Positions 1 to 6,171 of a DNA stretch of 7,167 bases are shown here, in pieces. The first letter of the stretch is position 1. Every line of letters starts with the position of its first letter. The stretch comes from VFJZ01 sp038321545 (GTDB lineage: Bacteria; Actinomycetota; Thermoleophilia; Gaiellales; F1-60-MAGs149): the NCBI GenBank assembly GCA_038321545.1, contig JBBQFB010000201.1, positions 1-7,167 of the forward strand, given 5' to 3'. The notes under the pieces are model-generated. The model had not been told where the DNA came from. It made no database searches and saw nothing but the letters and a program-made list of their open reading frames with translations. Both the position numbers and the translations under genes were made by a program.

Positions 1-1
1 C

Positions 2-226
2 GTCTACAACGTGATCCACTCCGCCCGGTACGGCAAGATCGCCGGCGACAACCCGTGGGGCGGCATGACGCTCGAGTGGATGGTCTCCTCGCCGCCGCCG
101 ATGTTCAACTTCGACATCCCGCCGCGAGTCGTGGGCGGCCCTTACCGCTTTGGCGAGGTCGGCGCCCGGCACGCGATCTTCCCCGCGCCGGAGCGCCCGG
201 TCACGAAGGAAGCGACGCCAGTCTGA
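2..226 (+). CDS. ctaD: Cytochrome c oxidase subunit I, C-terminal end (5' part outside window)
   Basis: The last 74 codons of a haem-copper oxidase subunit I, the catalytic subunit of the aa3-type terminal oxidase that reduces O2 to water in the cytoplasmic membrane. The reading frame is open from base 2 and ends at TGA 224-226. The segment NPWGGMTLEW followed by SSPPPMFNFD and a PP-R-V stretch is the well-known signature after the last core helix of subunit I (NPW...TLEW...SPPP.NF). All haem ligands and the CuB centre lie upstream and cannot be checked. A GTG at position 11 is internal valine, not a start, because the family motif extends upstream of it. The tail after the signature is about 40 residues, hydrophilic, and ends in KEATPV. 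No other oxidase subunit gene follows; the next gene is on the other strand. Confidence 0.93.
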   Translation, partial: VYNVIHSARYGKIAGDNPWGGMTLEWMVSSPPPMFNFDIPPRVVGGPYRFGEVGARHAIFPAPERPVTKEATPV

Positions 227-313
227 CCTCTCGCTCCGCCCCGACGACCCCCGACTCCAAAGGGTCATGAAGAGCAGGTCAATGCAACTCGGGTGGTCGC
301 CGGGGCCTGACGC

Positions 314-356
314 AAAATGGCCGGCGCCCGGGCCCCGGGGGATCAGCCGGCGCCGA
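314..356 (-). terminator. Possible GC-rich hairpin between convergent ctaD and FAS1 gene
   Basis: The 116-bp gap 227-342 separates two genes that converge. At the FAS1 end, CGGCGCC (322-328) can pair with GGCGCCG (349-355), with CCCGGG-type palindromes in the loop. Read on the minus strand, the structure is followed by ATTTT (314-318), a short U-run. The upstream arm overlaps the last FAS1 codons and the stop. A weaker 5-bp pair GACCC/GGGTC (246-250/262-266) lies nearer ctaD. GC-rich palindromes are common at this composition, so termination is inferred. Confidence 0.33.
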
Positions 357-984
357 GCTTCGCGGCGACCGTCGGGGGCAGCAAGACCTTGTCGATCACG
401 TGGATGACGCCGTTTGAGGCTGCGACGTCGGCGGTCGTGACGGTCGCGTCGTTGACCGTAACGCCGCCGCTCACCGGCTTGACGTCGACGGTCTCGCCCT
501 GGACGGTGGCCGGGGTCGACTCGGAGGTCACGTCGGCGGCCATTACCTTCGCCGGCAGCACGTGATAGGTGAGGATGCCGGCGAGGTCAGGGCTCGCGAG
601 AAGCTCCTCCTGCGTCAGCCCGAGCGCCGTCAGGGCGGCGGCGAACGCGTCGTTCGTCGGCGCGAAGACCGTGAACGGCCCCGGGCCGGCGAGGGTCTCG
701 GCGAGGCCGGCCTTCTGCACGGCCGCGACCAGAATCGAGAAGTCGGGGTTCGCCGCCGCGACGTCGACGATCGTGCCTGTAGCGGCCGTATCGGTCTCGG
801 CTGCGGCCGTCGTCGCCTCGGCCACGGCGGTCGTCGCGGGGGCGGCGGCGACCGACGCTGCCGAGGTGGTCGCGTCGTCGCTGCCGCCGCAGGCAGCGAT
901 CACGAGGGCGGTCGCGGCGACCGCGAGCAACGCGACGGCGGTGCGGCGGGCACCGGAGGTGCTGGGAGTGGAGGTGCGGTTCAT
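343..984 (-). CDS. Fasciclin (FAS1) domain surface lipoprotein, MPT83/MPT70-like
   Basis: A 213-residue predicted lipoprotein. Residues 1-31 form a signal peptide with basic GARR at 11-14 and a hydrophobic Ala/Val/Leu core. A lipobox IAAC puts the lipidated cysteine at residue 32. Residues 35-69 are an Ala/Thr/Ser-rich linker, likely disordered. A single FAS1 domain fills about 70-207: the H1 box FTVFAPTNDAF (104-114), the YH pair (140-141) in TYHVLP, and the H2 box NGVIHVIDKVLLP (191-203). FAS1 domains generally mediate adhesion or extracellular interaction; the partner here is unknown. The gene is divergent from the sigK/rskA-like pair, as expected for a SigK-regulon member such as mycobacterial mpt83 and mpt70. 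ATG 982-984 is the only sensible start because it begins the signal peptide. An AAGGA stretch lies about 8 bases upstream but overlaps the proposed -10 box, so the mRNA may be nearly leaderless. Confidence 0.93.
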   Translation of the reverse strand: MNRTSTPSTSGARRTAVALLAVAATALVIAACGGSDDATTSAASVAAAPATTAVAEATTAAAETDTAATGTIVDVAAANPDFSILVAAVQKAGLAETLAGPGPFTVFAPTNDAFAAALTALGLTQEELLASPDLAGILTYHVLPAKVMAADVTSESTPATVQGETVDVKPVSGGVTVNDATVTTADVAASNGVIHVIDKVLLPPTVAAKLGAG

Positions 985-992
985 GCCCGGTC

Positions 993-1020
993 CTTACGGC
1001 TGGCCGGTAGGTTCGGATGA
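993..1020 (-). promoter_or_regulatory. Putative ECF-sigma promoter for the FAS1 lipoprotein gene
   Basis: Read on the minus strand: TCATCC (1020-1015), 16 bases, CGTAAG (998-993), then 8 bases to the ATG at 984. The same -35 hexamer with the same 16-base spacer and a similar CG-AA -10 box faces the sigma gene on the other side of this gap. The match to CCATCC-like/CGAA-like elements of mycobacterial SigK promoters is from memory. If correct, transcription starts within a base or two of the start codon. Confidence 0.55.
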
Positions 1021-1110
1021 CGCCGCGTCGATCGAGGCGCTCTACCGTCGTCGGCTGACACCCCTGCCGGCGCCGGCGAGCCAGGCCAGCTCAGCGAACG
1101 CCGTCGCCGG

Positions 1111-1138
1111 TCATCCGCTTCCTATCGGCGTGCGAAAC
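1111..1138 (+). promoter_or_regulatory. Putative autoregulatory ECF-sigma promoter for the sigK-like gene
   Basis: TCATCC (1111-1116), 16 bases, CGAAAC (1133-1138), then 7 bases to GTG at 1146. It shares the -35 hexamer and the exact spacer with the signal facing the FAS1 gene. Autoregulation is usual for ECF sigma operons. The box supports GTG 1146 as a leaderless start, or a short leader if GTG 1164 or 1176 is used. Confidence 0.55.
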
Positions 1139-1145
1139 ATCGAGT

Positions 1146-1712
1146 GTGGGCGGCAGGTCTCAGGTGGTCGAGGACGTGCGGCGGGGGAGCGACGAGTCAG
1201 CGCTCCTGGCCGCCGTCGCCGCCGGCGATCGCGAGGCGTTCGGTGAGATCCACCGCCGCTACGCCGCGCCGATCCACGCGTACGTGCTTCGGCGCACCGG
1301 CGACCGCGGTGCCGCCGAGGACCTCGTCCAGGACGTCTTCGTCACGGTGTGGCGCACCGCCCGCGCGTACGATCCGCTCCGTGCTCCGGTCGGTGCCTGG
1401 ATCACGATGATCGCCCGCAACCGCATGATCGATCGTCTGCGCCGCGCCGCGGTGCGGCCGCAGCCGGCCGCGGCCGAGGTGGACGAGTCCGGGCTCGGGA
1501 CGGAGCCCTCGTTTGCCGGCCGGGTCACGGACCGGCTCGCTGTCGCAGGCGCTCTCGCCACGCTCCCCGAGCACCACCGCACCGCCGTCGAGCTCGCCTT
1601 CTACGACGGGCTGAGCTACGCCGAGATCGCCGAGCGCACCGGGACGCCGCTCGGCACCGTCAAGAGCCGCATGCTGGCTGCGATGCGCCAGCTGGCCGTG
1701 GAGCTCGCATGA
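1146..1712 (+). CDS. sigK: ECF-type RNA polymerase sigma factor, SigK-like
   Basis: A 188-residue group 4 (ECF) sigma factor that directs RNA polymerase to a small regulon. Region 2 spans about residues 28-100: AFGEIHRRYA, then DLVQDVFVTVWR (59-70, region 2.2, core-enzyme binding) and AWITMIARNRMIDRLRR (84-100, regions 2.3-2.4, -10 recognition and melting). An Ala/Pro-rich linker (101-130) leads to region 4 (about 136-187), where LPEHHRTAVEL and the helix-turn-helix YAEIAERTGTPLGTVKSRM (158-176) read the -35 box. The length is normal and no C-terminal extra domain is present. GTG 1146 fits a leaderless mRNA from the promoter 7 bases upstream; in-frame GTG 1164 and 1176 are alternatives without a strong ribosome site. 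It overlaps the next gene by ATGA, so the two are translationally coupled. The SigK assignment rests on the RskA-type partner and the FAS1 neighbour, not on the sigma sequence alone. Confidence 0.9.
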   Translation: MGGRSQVVEDVRRGSDESALLAAVAAGDREAFGEIHRRYAAPIHAYVLRRTGDRGAAEDLVQDVFVTVWRTARAYDPLRAPVGAWITMIARNRMIDRLRRAAVRPQPAAAEVDESGLGTEPSFAGRVTDRLAVAGALATLPEHHRTAVELAFYDGLSYAEIAERTGTPLGTVKSRMLAAMRQLAVELA

Positions 1713-2413
1713 ACGCCACCGGCCACATCGACGAGCTGATCCCGGGCTACCTGGCCGGCGTCCTCGGCGTCGCCGAGCGCGAGGCCGTCGAGGCGCACGC
1801 CGCGACGTGCTCGTCATGCTCGCTCCTGCTGCAGGAGCTGCGCCCTGCCGCCGACGCGCTCATCGGCAGCTCGGTCGACCTCCCCGCGGGCCTGGCAGCG
1901 ATCCTGGCGGAGATCGACGCCGAGTCAGCCGCGCCACCCGGCGTGCCGCTCGCCGCCCGCCGCCGCCGGCGCGGGCTGCGTTCGGGCGCCCTTGTCGCCG
2001 CCGCCGCGGCGGTCGCCGCGATCGCCTTCGGCGTTGGCCGTGCCACCGCCCCGGGTGGGGTGCCGCGCGACGGCGCACCGCTCGCCGATCTCAGCGCGCT
2101 CACCGGCGAGCGAGGCGCCGGCAACGCCATCCTCGCCTCCGAGCGCGGTGCCCCGTACGTCCGCCTGCGGCTGAGCGATCTGCCGCCGGTCGCGCTCGAC
2201 GGCTACTACGAGGCGTGGCTCGGCCGTGACGACGGCGGAATGATCGCGCTGGGCACCTTCCGGCCGCACGCCGATGGCAGCGCCGACCTACTCCTGCCGC
2301 TGCCGGTCGACGCGGGAACGTTCGACTTCGTCGACGTCTCCGCCGAGGCCGGCGACGGCGATCCCGGACACTCCGCGCGATCCGTCGTGCGCGGCCCGAT
2401 CCGCCACGCCTGA
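1709..2413 (+). CDS. rskA: Anti-sigma-K factor RskA-like, zinc-binding membrane anti-sigma factor
   Basis: A 234-residue single-pass anti-sigma factor predicted to hold the upstream sigma factor inactive at the membrane. The cytoplasmic N-terminus (1-80) carries the zinc anti-sigma motif H-X3-C-X2-C as HAATCSSC (30-37), after the helix LIPGYLAGVLGVAEREAVEAH. A cluster of five arginines (84-88) precedes one transmembrane helix (about 92-110, Ala/Val rich), giving N-in/C-out topology. The outer part matches the RskA C-terminal domain, with YYEAWLG, GGMIALGTF and a repeated beta-type pattern to the end. The start is ATG 1709, whose ATGA overlap with the sigma stop fixes it; the frame stays open upstream, but that is antisense/shadow coding. 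In mycobacteria RskA releases SigK through regulated proteolysis in response to redox state. Whether the same signal applies here is inference. A hairpin follows 27 bases after the stop. Confidence 0.9.
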   Translation: MNATGHIDELIPGYLAGVLGVAEREAVEAHAATCSSCSLLLQELRPAADALIGSSVDLPAGLAAILAEIDAESAAPPGVPLAARRRRRGLRSGALVAAAAAVAAIAFGVGRATAPGGVPRDGAPLADLSALTGERGAGNAILASERGAPYVRLRLSDLPPVALDGYYEAWLGRDDGGMIALGTFRPHADGSADLLLPLPVDAGTFDFVDVSAEAGDGDPGHSARSVVRGPIRHA

Positions 2414-2440
2414 CGCAGCGCCGATGGCTACGCGTCGATT

Positions 2441-2466
2441 GAGCCTCGGTCGCGATCGTCAGGCTC
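2441..2466 (+). terminator. Hairpin downstream of the sigma/anti-sigma operon
   Basis: GAGCCT (2441-2446) pairs perfectly with AGGCTC (2461-2466). Inside, CGGT (2447-2450) pairs with ATCG (2455-2458), including one G-U, leaving a CGCG loop and a two-base bulge. The result is a stem of about 10 bp, 27 bases after the rskA stop. No U-tract follows, which is common for actinobacterial terminators. It suggests that the heliorhodopsin gene is a separate transcription unit. Confidence 0.5.
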
Positions 2467-2613
2467 CGCGCCCGCTCGGAGACGGATCAGCCGGGCAACG
2501 CCTCGACCCCCGTCCGCGCCATTGAGCCGGCCGGGTGATGGCACCGACCACGGTCTCCTCTCCCGCCCGGCACCATCACGGCGCCGCCGTATGCGACAAC
2601 CGAAGGACCGACA

Positions 2614-3390
2614 ATGAAACAGAACCCTGCGGACGACCTGCGATTGAGTCGCCTGCGCCGATGGAACATCGTCGCAGGCCTGATCCTCGCTGCCCAGGCA
2701 GTCGCCATTGCGTTGCTCACGAACGGCTTCAGCCTTCCCGTGACGTCCACGTTCATGACCGGCCCGCCCGGTGAGCCGGCCAAACTCGACACGCTGTTCG
2801 ACGTCCCACTCGGCTGGGGCGTCTTCGCATTCCTCGCCATCTCGGCCGCGGCGCTGCTCATCATCGCCTCACCAGGCGTGTTCGAGTGGTACACGCGCAA
2901 CCTTCTCCACTCCCGCAACTACGCGCGCTGGATCGAGTACTTCTTCAGCTCGTCCGTGATGATCGTGCTGATCGCAATGATCACCGGCGTCAGTGACATC
3001 GCAGCGCTGCTCGCGATCTTCGGCGTCAACGCCAGCATGATCCTCTTCGGCCTCCTGATGGAGAAGTACGAGACGCCGGGTCGACCGAGCTGGCTCTCGT
3101 TCTGGTTCGGAACGTTCGCCGGCGTCATCCCGTGGATCATCATCGTGGTCTACGTGTGGAGCCCCGGACTCGACAGCGCTGGACCGCCCACGTTCGTGTA
3201 CGCGATCATCGTCAGCCTCTTCCTCTTCTTCAACGTGTTCGCCGTCAACATGTGGCTGCAGTACAAGCAGATCGGGCCCTGGAAGGACTATCTCGTCGGC
3301 GAGAAGACCTACATCCTCCTCAGCCTGACGGCCAAGGCGCTGCTCGCGTGGCAGGTGTTCTCGGCCGTCCTCGCGAGCTCGGGTCCGTAA
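2614..3390 (+). CDS. Heliorhodopsin (retinal-binding seven-helix photoreceptor)
   Basis: A 258-residue membrane protein with seven predicted helices. It belongs to the heliorhodopsins, a rhodopsin family distant from types 1 and 2, with inverted topology (N-terminus inside). They bind retinal and show a slow photocycle; the best-studied members do not pump ions. The family hallmarks are visible. Helix 3 has RWIEYFFSSSVMI with Glu108, the expected Schiff-base counterion. Helix 7 has YILLSLTAKALLAWQVF with Lys241, the expected retinal-linking lysine. NVFAVNMWLQYKQIGPWKDY and GEKTY precede helix 7. The length is close to the type member 48C12 (about 253 residues). The helix 1-2 loop (about 38-66) is long and carries a PPGEPAK stretch. 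ATG 2614 is preceded by GAAGGA (2602-2607) at 6 bases, a good ribosome site. The gene stands alone between the sigma operon hairpin and a convergent desaturase. No carotenoid or retinal synthesis gene is in the window. Confidence 0.95.
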   Translation: MKQNPADDLRLSRLRRWNIVAGLILAAQAVAIALLTNGFSLPVTSTFMTGPPGEPAKLDTLFDVPLGWGVFAFLAISAAALLIIASPGVFEWYTRNLLHSRNYARWIEYFFSSSVMIVLIAMITGVSDIAALLAIFGVNASMILFGLLMEKYETPGRPSWLSFWFGTFAGVIPWIIIVVYVWSPGLDSAGPPTFVYAIIVSLFLFFNVFAVNMWLQYKQIGPWKDYLVGEKTYILLSLTAKALLAWQVFSAVLASSGP

Positions 3391-3416
3391 CCCGTCGCAG
3401 ACGTCGCTCCGGATCG

Positions 3417-3454
3417 CGGCACGGCCTCGGACACTCGGGAGGAAGCTCGTGCCG
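3417..3454. terminator. Hairpin between convergent heliorhodopsin and desaturase genes
   Basis: CGGCACG (3417-3423) pairs perfectly with CGTGCCG (3448-3454). Inside, CCTC (3425-3428) pairs with GAGG (3439-3442), giving 7 + 4 bp with an internal bulge. It is central in the 72-bp gap between two stop codons, where a terminator serving both strands is expected. There is no U-tract on either side. Confidence 0.5.
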
Positions 3455-3462
3455 AAACATCG

Positions 3463-4584
3463 TCAGCCGAACTCGATATCCGGCGCCTCGCCGCGCGCGC
3501 CCATCGCCTTCAGGTGACGGAGGTGACTGCCGAGCGCGTCGCGCAGGCGCGGCGCGACGGCGTAGCTGACCCCGTGACGCGCACAGGCCGCGCGCACGAT
3601 CGGCGCGATGTCCGGATAGAGCGTGTGCGGGATCCGCGGGAACAGGTGGTGTTCGATCTGAAAGTTGAGCCCGCCGAGCGACCACGTGAGGACGCGGTTG
3701 CGGGGGCAGAAGTCGACCGTGGTCTCGACCTCATGCTCCGCCCAGGCGCGAGGCTCCCCGCCGCCGAGCTCCTCGGCGGTCGCGAACGAGGCCTCCTCGA
3801 CGCAGTGGGCGAGCTGGAACGTCACCGCCATCACGAGGCTGATCAGGCACGAGACGCCGACGAAGCCGACGACGACCTGCCACCACGGGTAGACGAGGAG
3901 CGGAACGACGATCGCCCACGCGATGAACATCAGCTTGCCGCCGACCAGCGCAGCCAGGTCCCAGCCGCGCGGCCAGTGCAGCTGCGAGCGGCCGATGCGG
4001 CCGCGGCAGTAGGCCCAGGCATCGTCGGCGATCTGCCAGCGCAGACCCATGAAGCAGTAGAGCGGCCACACGTAGAGGTGCTGCAGGCGATACCACGAGT
4101 GGGACGACTGGGCGGGTGCGAAGCGTGCGATCGGCGCGAGCGCGATGTCGTCGTCGAACCCCGCGACGTTCGTGTACGTGTGGTGCGCGACGTTGTGCTT
4201 CACCCGCCACGCGTGGCTGCTGACGCCGAGCATCACGTCGGCCGTCCAGCCGAGCATGTAGTTCCAGCGCCGCGCCTTGAACGTCGCGCCGTGGTTGGCG
4301 TCGTGCTGGACGCAGAACGCCGTCAGGAGACTGCCGATGGCCACGAGGGCGAGCGCCGCCAGCGCGAAGATCGGCCCGGGGCCGGCGAAGACGAGAATGG
4401 CCCACCCGCCCAGCATGGCGCCGACGCCGATCGGCGCCTTCACGAGCAGCGCGATGCGCCCGCGCCGGCGACGGCCCGGCTCAGCGAGGAAGCGTTCGAC
4501 CTCGCTTCTCACGTCGAGCGCGAACGCGCCGCCATTCGTGAAGCGGACACGCGTGGCGCCCACCTCGCTGGTCATCTCGGTCAT
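3463..4584 (-). CDS. Membrane fatty acid desaturase, front-end/acyl-lipid type (DesA3-like)
   Basis: A 373-residue di-iron membrane desaturase that should introduce a cis double bond into an acyl chain of CoA or membrane lipid, using O2 and electrons from a separate donor. The three histidine boxes are intact: HDANH (94-98), HNVAHH (130-135) and QIEHH (309-313). The last, with Q in the first position and LFPRIPH after it, is typical of the front-end/linoleoyl-CoA desaturase-like group. Hydrophobic helix pairs lie about 44-92 and 213-262. No cytochrome b5 domain is fused at the N-terminus, so ferredoxin or a flavin reductase encoded elsewhere is expected. Regioselectivity cannot be read from sequence. 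ATG 4582-4584 has AGGAG about 8 bases upstream; an in-frame ATG three codons later is less well placed. The gene converges on the heliorhodopsin gene. It lies downstream of the ACR3 gene on the same strand, but the 248-bp gap suggests its own promoter. Confidence 0.93.
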   Translation of the reverse strand: MTEMTSEVGATRVRFTNGGAFALDVRSEVERFLAEPGRRRRGRIALLVKAPIGVGAMLGGWAILVFAGPGPIFALAALALVAIGSLLTAFCVQHDANHGATFKARRWNYMLGWTADVMLGVSSHAWRVKHNVAHHTYTNVAGFDDDIALAPIARFAPAQSSHSWYRLQHLYVWPLYCFMGLRWQIADDAWAYCRGRIGRSQLHWPRGWDLAALVGGKLMFIAWAIVVPLLVYPWWQVVVGFVGVSCLISLVMAVTFQLAHCVEEASFATAEELGGGEPRAWAEHEVETTVDFCPRNRVLTWSLGGLNFQIEHHLFPRIPHTLYPDIAPIVRAACARHGVSYAVAPRLRDALGSHLRHLKAMGARGEAPDIEFG

Positions 4585-4732
4585 CAGGCCGCTCCTGGAA
4601 TCGGTTCGCGCAGTTCCACGACGTCACCCGGAGAACGCACCGTCGAACCTTACAAGCAGCGGCCCTCGCAGACTCTGCCCGTCCCGAGCCGAGTGACCGA
4701 GGATGTCGGCGGATCTCGGCGCGAGCGCGGCC

Positions 4733-4753
4733 GCGAGCGTCCGGCGCGCTCGC
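4733..4753 (-). terminator. Possible terminator hairpin between acr3 and the desaturase gene
   Basis: GCGAGCG (4733-4739) and CGCTCGC (4747-4753) form a perfect 7-bp stem with a 7-base loop, about 80 bases after the acr3 stop. There is no U-tract. A second GCGAGCG at 4721-4727 could compete for the same partner. The rest of the 4585-4832 gap shows no credible gene. Confidence 0.35.
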
Positions 4754-4832
4754 CCGGCATGCCTGCCCGGGCCCGGAACCGGCTGCGCGTCGACCGCGAT
4801 CAGGCTGCTGACGGGCGGCGTCATGCGGGCGC

Positions 4833-6026
4833 TCACGACACCGCGGAGGCCGCGAACTTGATGTGTCGTCGCAGCGAGAGTGCGACGTAGACGAGTCCGA
4901 CGAGCACGGGCACCTCGATCAACGGGCCGACGACCCCCGCCAGCGCCTGCCCGGAGGTCGCGCCGAAGATGCCGACCGCGACCGCGATCGCGAGCTCGAA
5001 GTTGTTCGAGGCGCCGGTCAGAGCGAGGGTCGTGGTGCGCTCGTAGGAAAGGCCGATTGACCGGCCCAACCAGAACCCGAGCGTGAACATGACGGCGAAG
5101 AAGGCGAGCAGCGGCAGCGCGATGCGGGCGACGTCGAGCGGGTTGGCGGTGATCGCGTCGCCCTGGATGGCGAACAGCAGCACGATGGTGAACAGCAGGC
5201 CGTAGAGTGCGACCGGGCCGATGCGCGGCAGGAAGCGGGTGTCGTACCACTCGTGGCCGCGGCGGCGGATGGCGATGCGACGGGTCAGGTAGCCGGCGGC
5301 GAGCGGGATGCCGAGGAAGACCAGCACGGTGCGGGCCACCTCCCAGATGCCGACCTCGAACCCCTGCGTGTCGAGCCCGAGCCGGCCCGGCAGCACGGTC
5401 AGGTAGAAGTACCCAAGGAGCGAGTAGCCCGCGACCTGGATCAGTGAGTTCAGTGCGACCAGCAGCGCGGTCGCCTCCGCGTCGGCATGCGCGAGATCGC
5501 TCCAGATCAGCACCATCGCGATGCACGGTGCGAGGCCGACAATGATCAGACCGGTGCGGTACTCCGGTTGGTCGCCGAGCAACAGCCAGGCGAGCGCGAA
5601 CATGACGGCCGGCCCGACGAGCCAGTTCAGCACGATCGACGCCACGAACAGCTTGCCCATGCCGTGCAAGCGGCCAAGCTCCTCGTATCGCACGCGCGCG
5701 AGGACCGGGTACATCATCACCAGCAGCCCGAGCGCGATCGGCACGCTGACGGTGCCGACTCGCAGCCTGTCGAGGCCGTCGTTCAAGCTCGGGATCAACG
5801 CTCCGAGACCGAGGCCGGCACCCATCGCGAGGCCGATCCAGAGCGGCAGGTAACGATCGAGCGTCGACAACTTGTCGACGACGGCAGCCCCGGCGGAATC
5901 ATCCGGGCGGGGTGGACCAGCGCTGCTGGGTCGCGTCGGCCGGGGCGGGCACGCGTAAGCTGAACTGTCACGCCCCGCGGCGCCGGCGTCGTGGCTCGGC
6001 CGGTATCCGGGTCGGCGAGGCTCCAT
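4833..6026 (-). CDS. acr3: ACR3-family arsenite efflux permease
   Basis: A 397-residue (from ATG 6024-6026) secondary transporter of the BART superfamily with about ten helices, expected to export As(III), and perhaps Sb(III), across the cytoplasmic membrane. Family marks: LSTLDRYLPLWIGLAMG at the start of helix 1 (about 53-69); GLAPCIAMVLIWSDLAHAD (164-182) with the essential cysteine (Cys168); ALNSLIQV (191-198); RTTTLALTGASNNFELAIAVA (330-350); and PLIEVPVLVGLVY (368-380) with a conserved Glu371. The first 50 residues, rich in Pro, Ser and Arg, are not part of the family. There is no in-frame GTG and no clear ribosome site in front of ATG 6026. The true start could instead be TTG 5868-5870, giving a protein of about 345 residues. 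The frame stays open far upstream over the Usp gene; that part is an antisense shadow. No arsR or arsC gene is visible nearby. Confidence 0.92.
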   Translation of the reverse strand: MEPRRPGYRPSHDAGAAGRDSSAYACPPRPTRPSSAGPPRPDDSAGAAVVDKLSTLDRYLPLWIGLAMGAGLGLGALIPSLNDGLDRLRVGTVSVPIALGLLVMMYPVLARVRYEELGRLHGMGKLFVASIVLNWLVGPAVMFALAWLLLGDQPEYRTGLIIVGLAPCIAMVLIWSDLAHADAEATALLVALNSLIQVAGYSLLGYFYLTVLPGRLGLDTQGFEVGIWEVARTVLVFLGIPLAAGYLTRRIAIRRRGHEWYDTRFLPRIGPVALYGLLFTIVLLFAIQGDAITANPLDVARIALPLLAFFAVMFTLGFWLGRSIGLSYERTTTLALTGASNNFELAIAVAVGIFGATSGQALAGVVGPLIEVPVLVGLVYVALSLRRHIKFAASAVS

Positions 6027-6171
6027 GCACCCAGTCTGCGACAGCGTCTTGACCGGGAAATCGGGGTCTGGGGTACGTCGTCTGCGGGTTTCCCGCGGTC
6101 GGGCATCAGGGTGACGCCGATGTGGGGCTGCCGTTGGCCGGTTAGGCTCGGGGAAAGCGAGAGGAGCTGTC

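Noticed and set aside
2573..2599. CCATCA with CGACAA 15 bases later, upstream of the heliorhodopsin, as a third sigma-K-like promoter.
   Set aside because: Both boxes differ from the twin sites, the spacer is 15 rather than 16, and the implied start would fall within the ribosome site. Too weak to claim membership of the regulon.
4704..4862. A 52-codon plus-strand frame in the acr3-desaturase gap.
   Set aside because: The GAGG upstream is directly adjacent to the ATG, the product has no recognisable feature, and the 3' end overlaps acr3 antisense.
3514..4890. A 458-codon plus-strand frame opposite the desaturase.
   Set aside because: Its composition (runs of Arg, Glu, Asp) is typical of the antisense of a GC-rich gene, and the desaturase on the other strand has three intact histidine boxes.
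6049..6079. TTGACC with a TACGTC box 19 bases later as a housekeeping promoter for usp.
   Set aside because: The -10 is poor and the spacer is long; only the -35 looks good.
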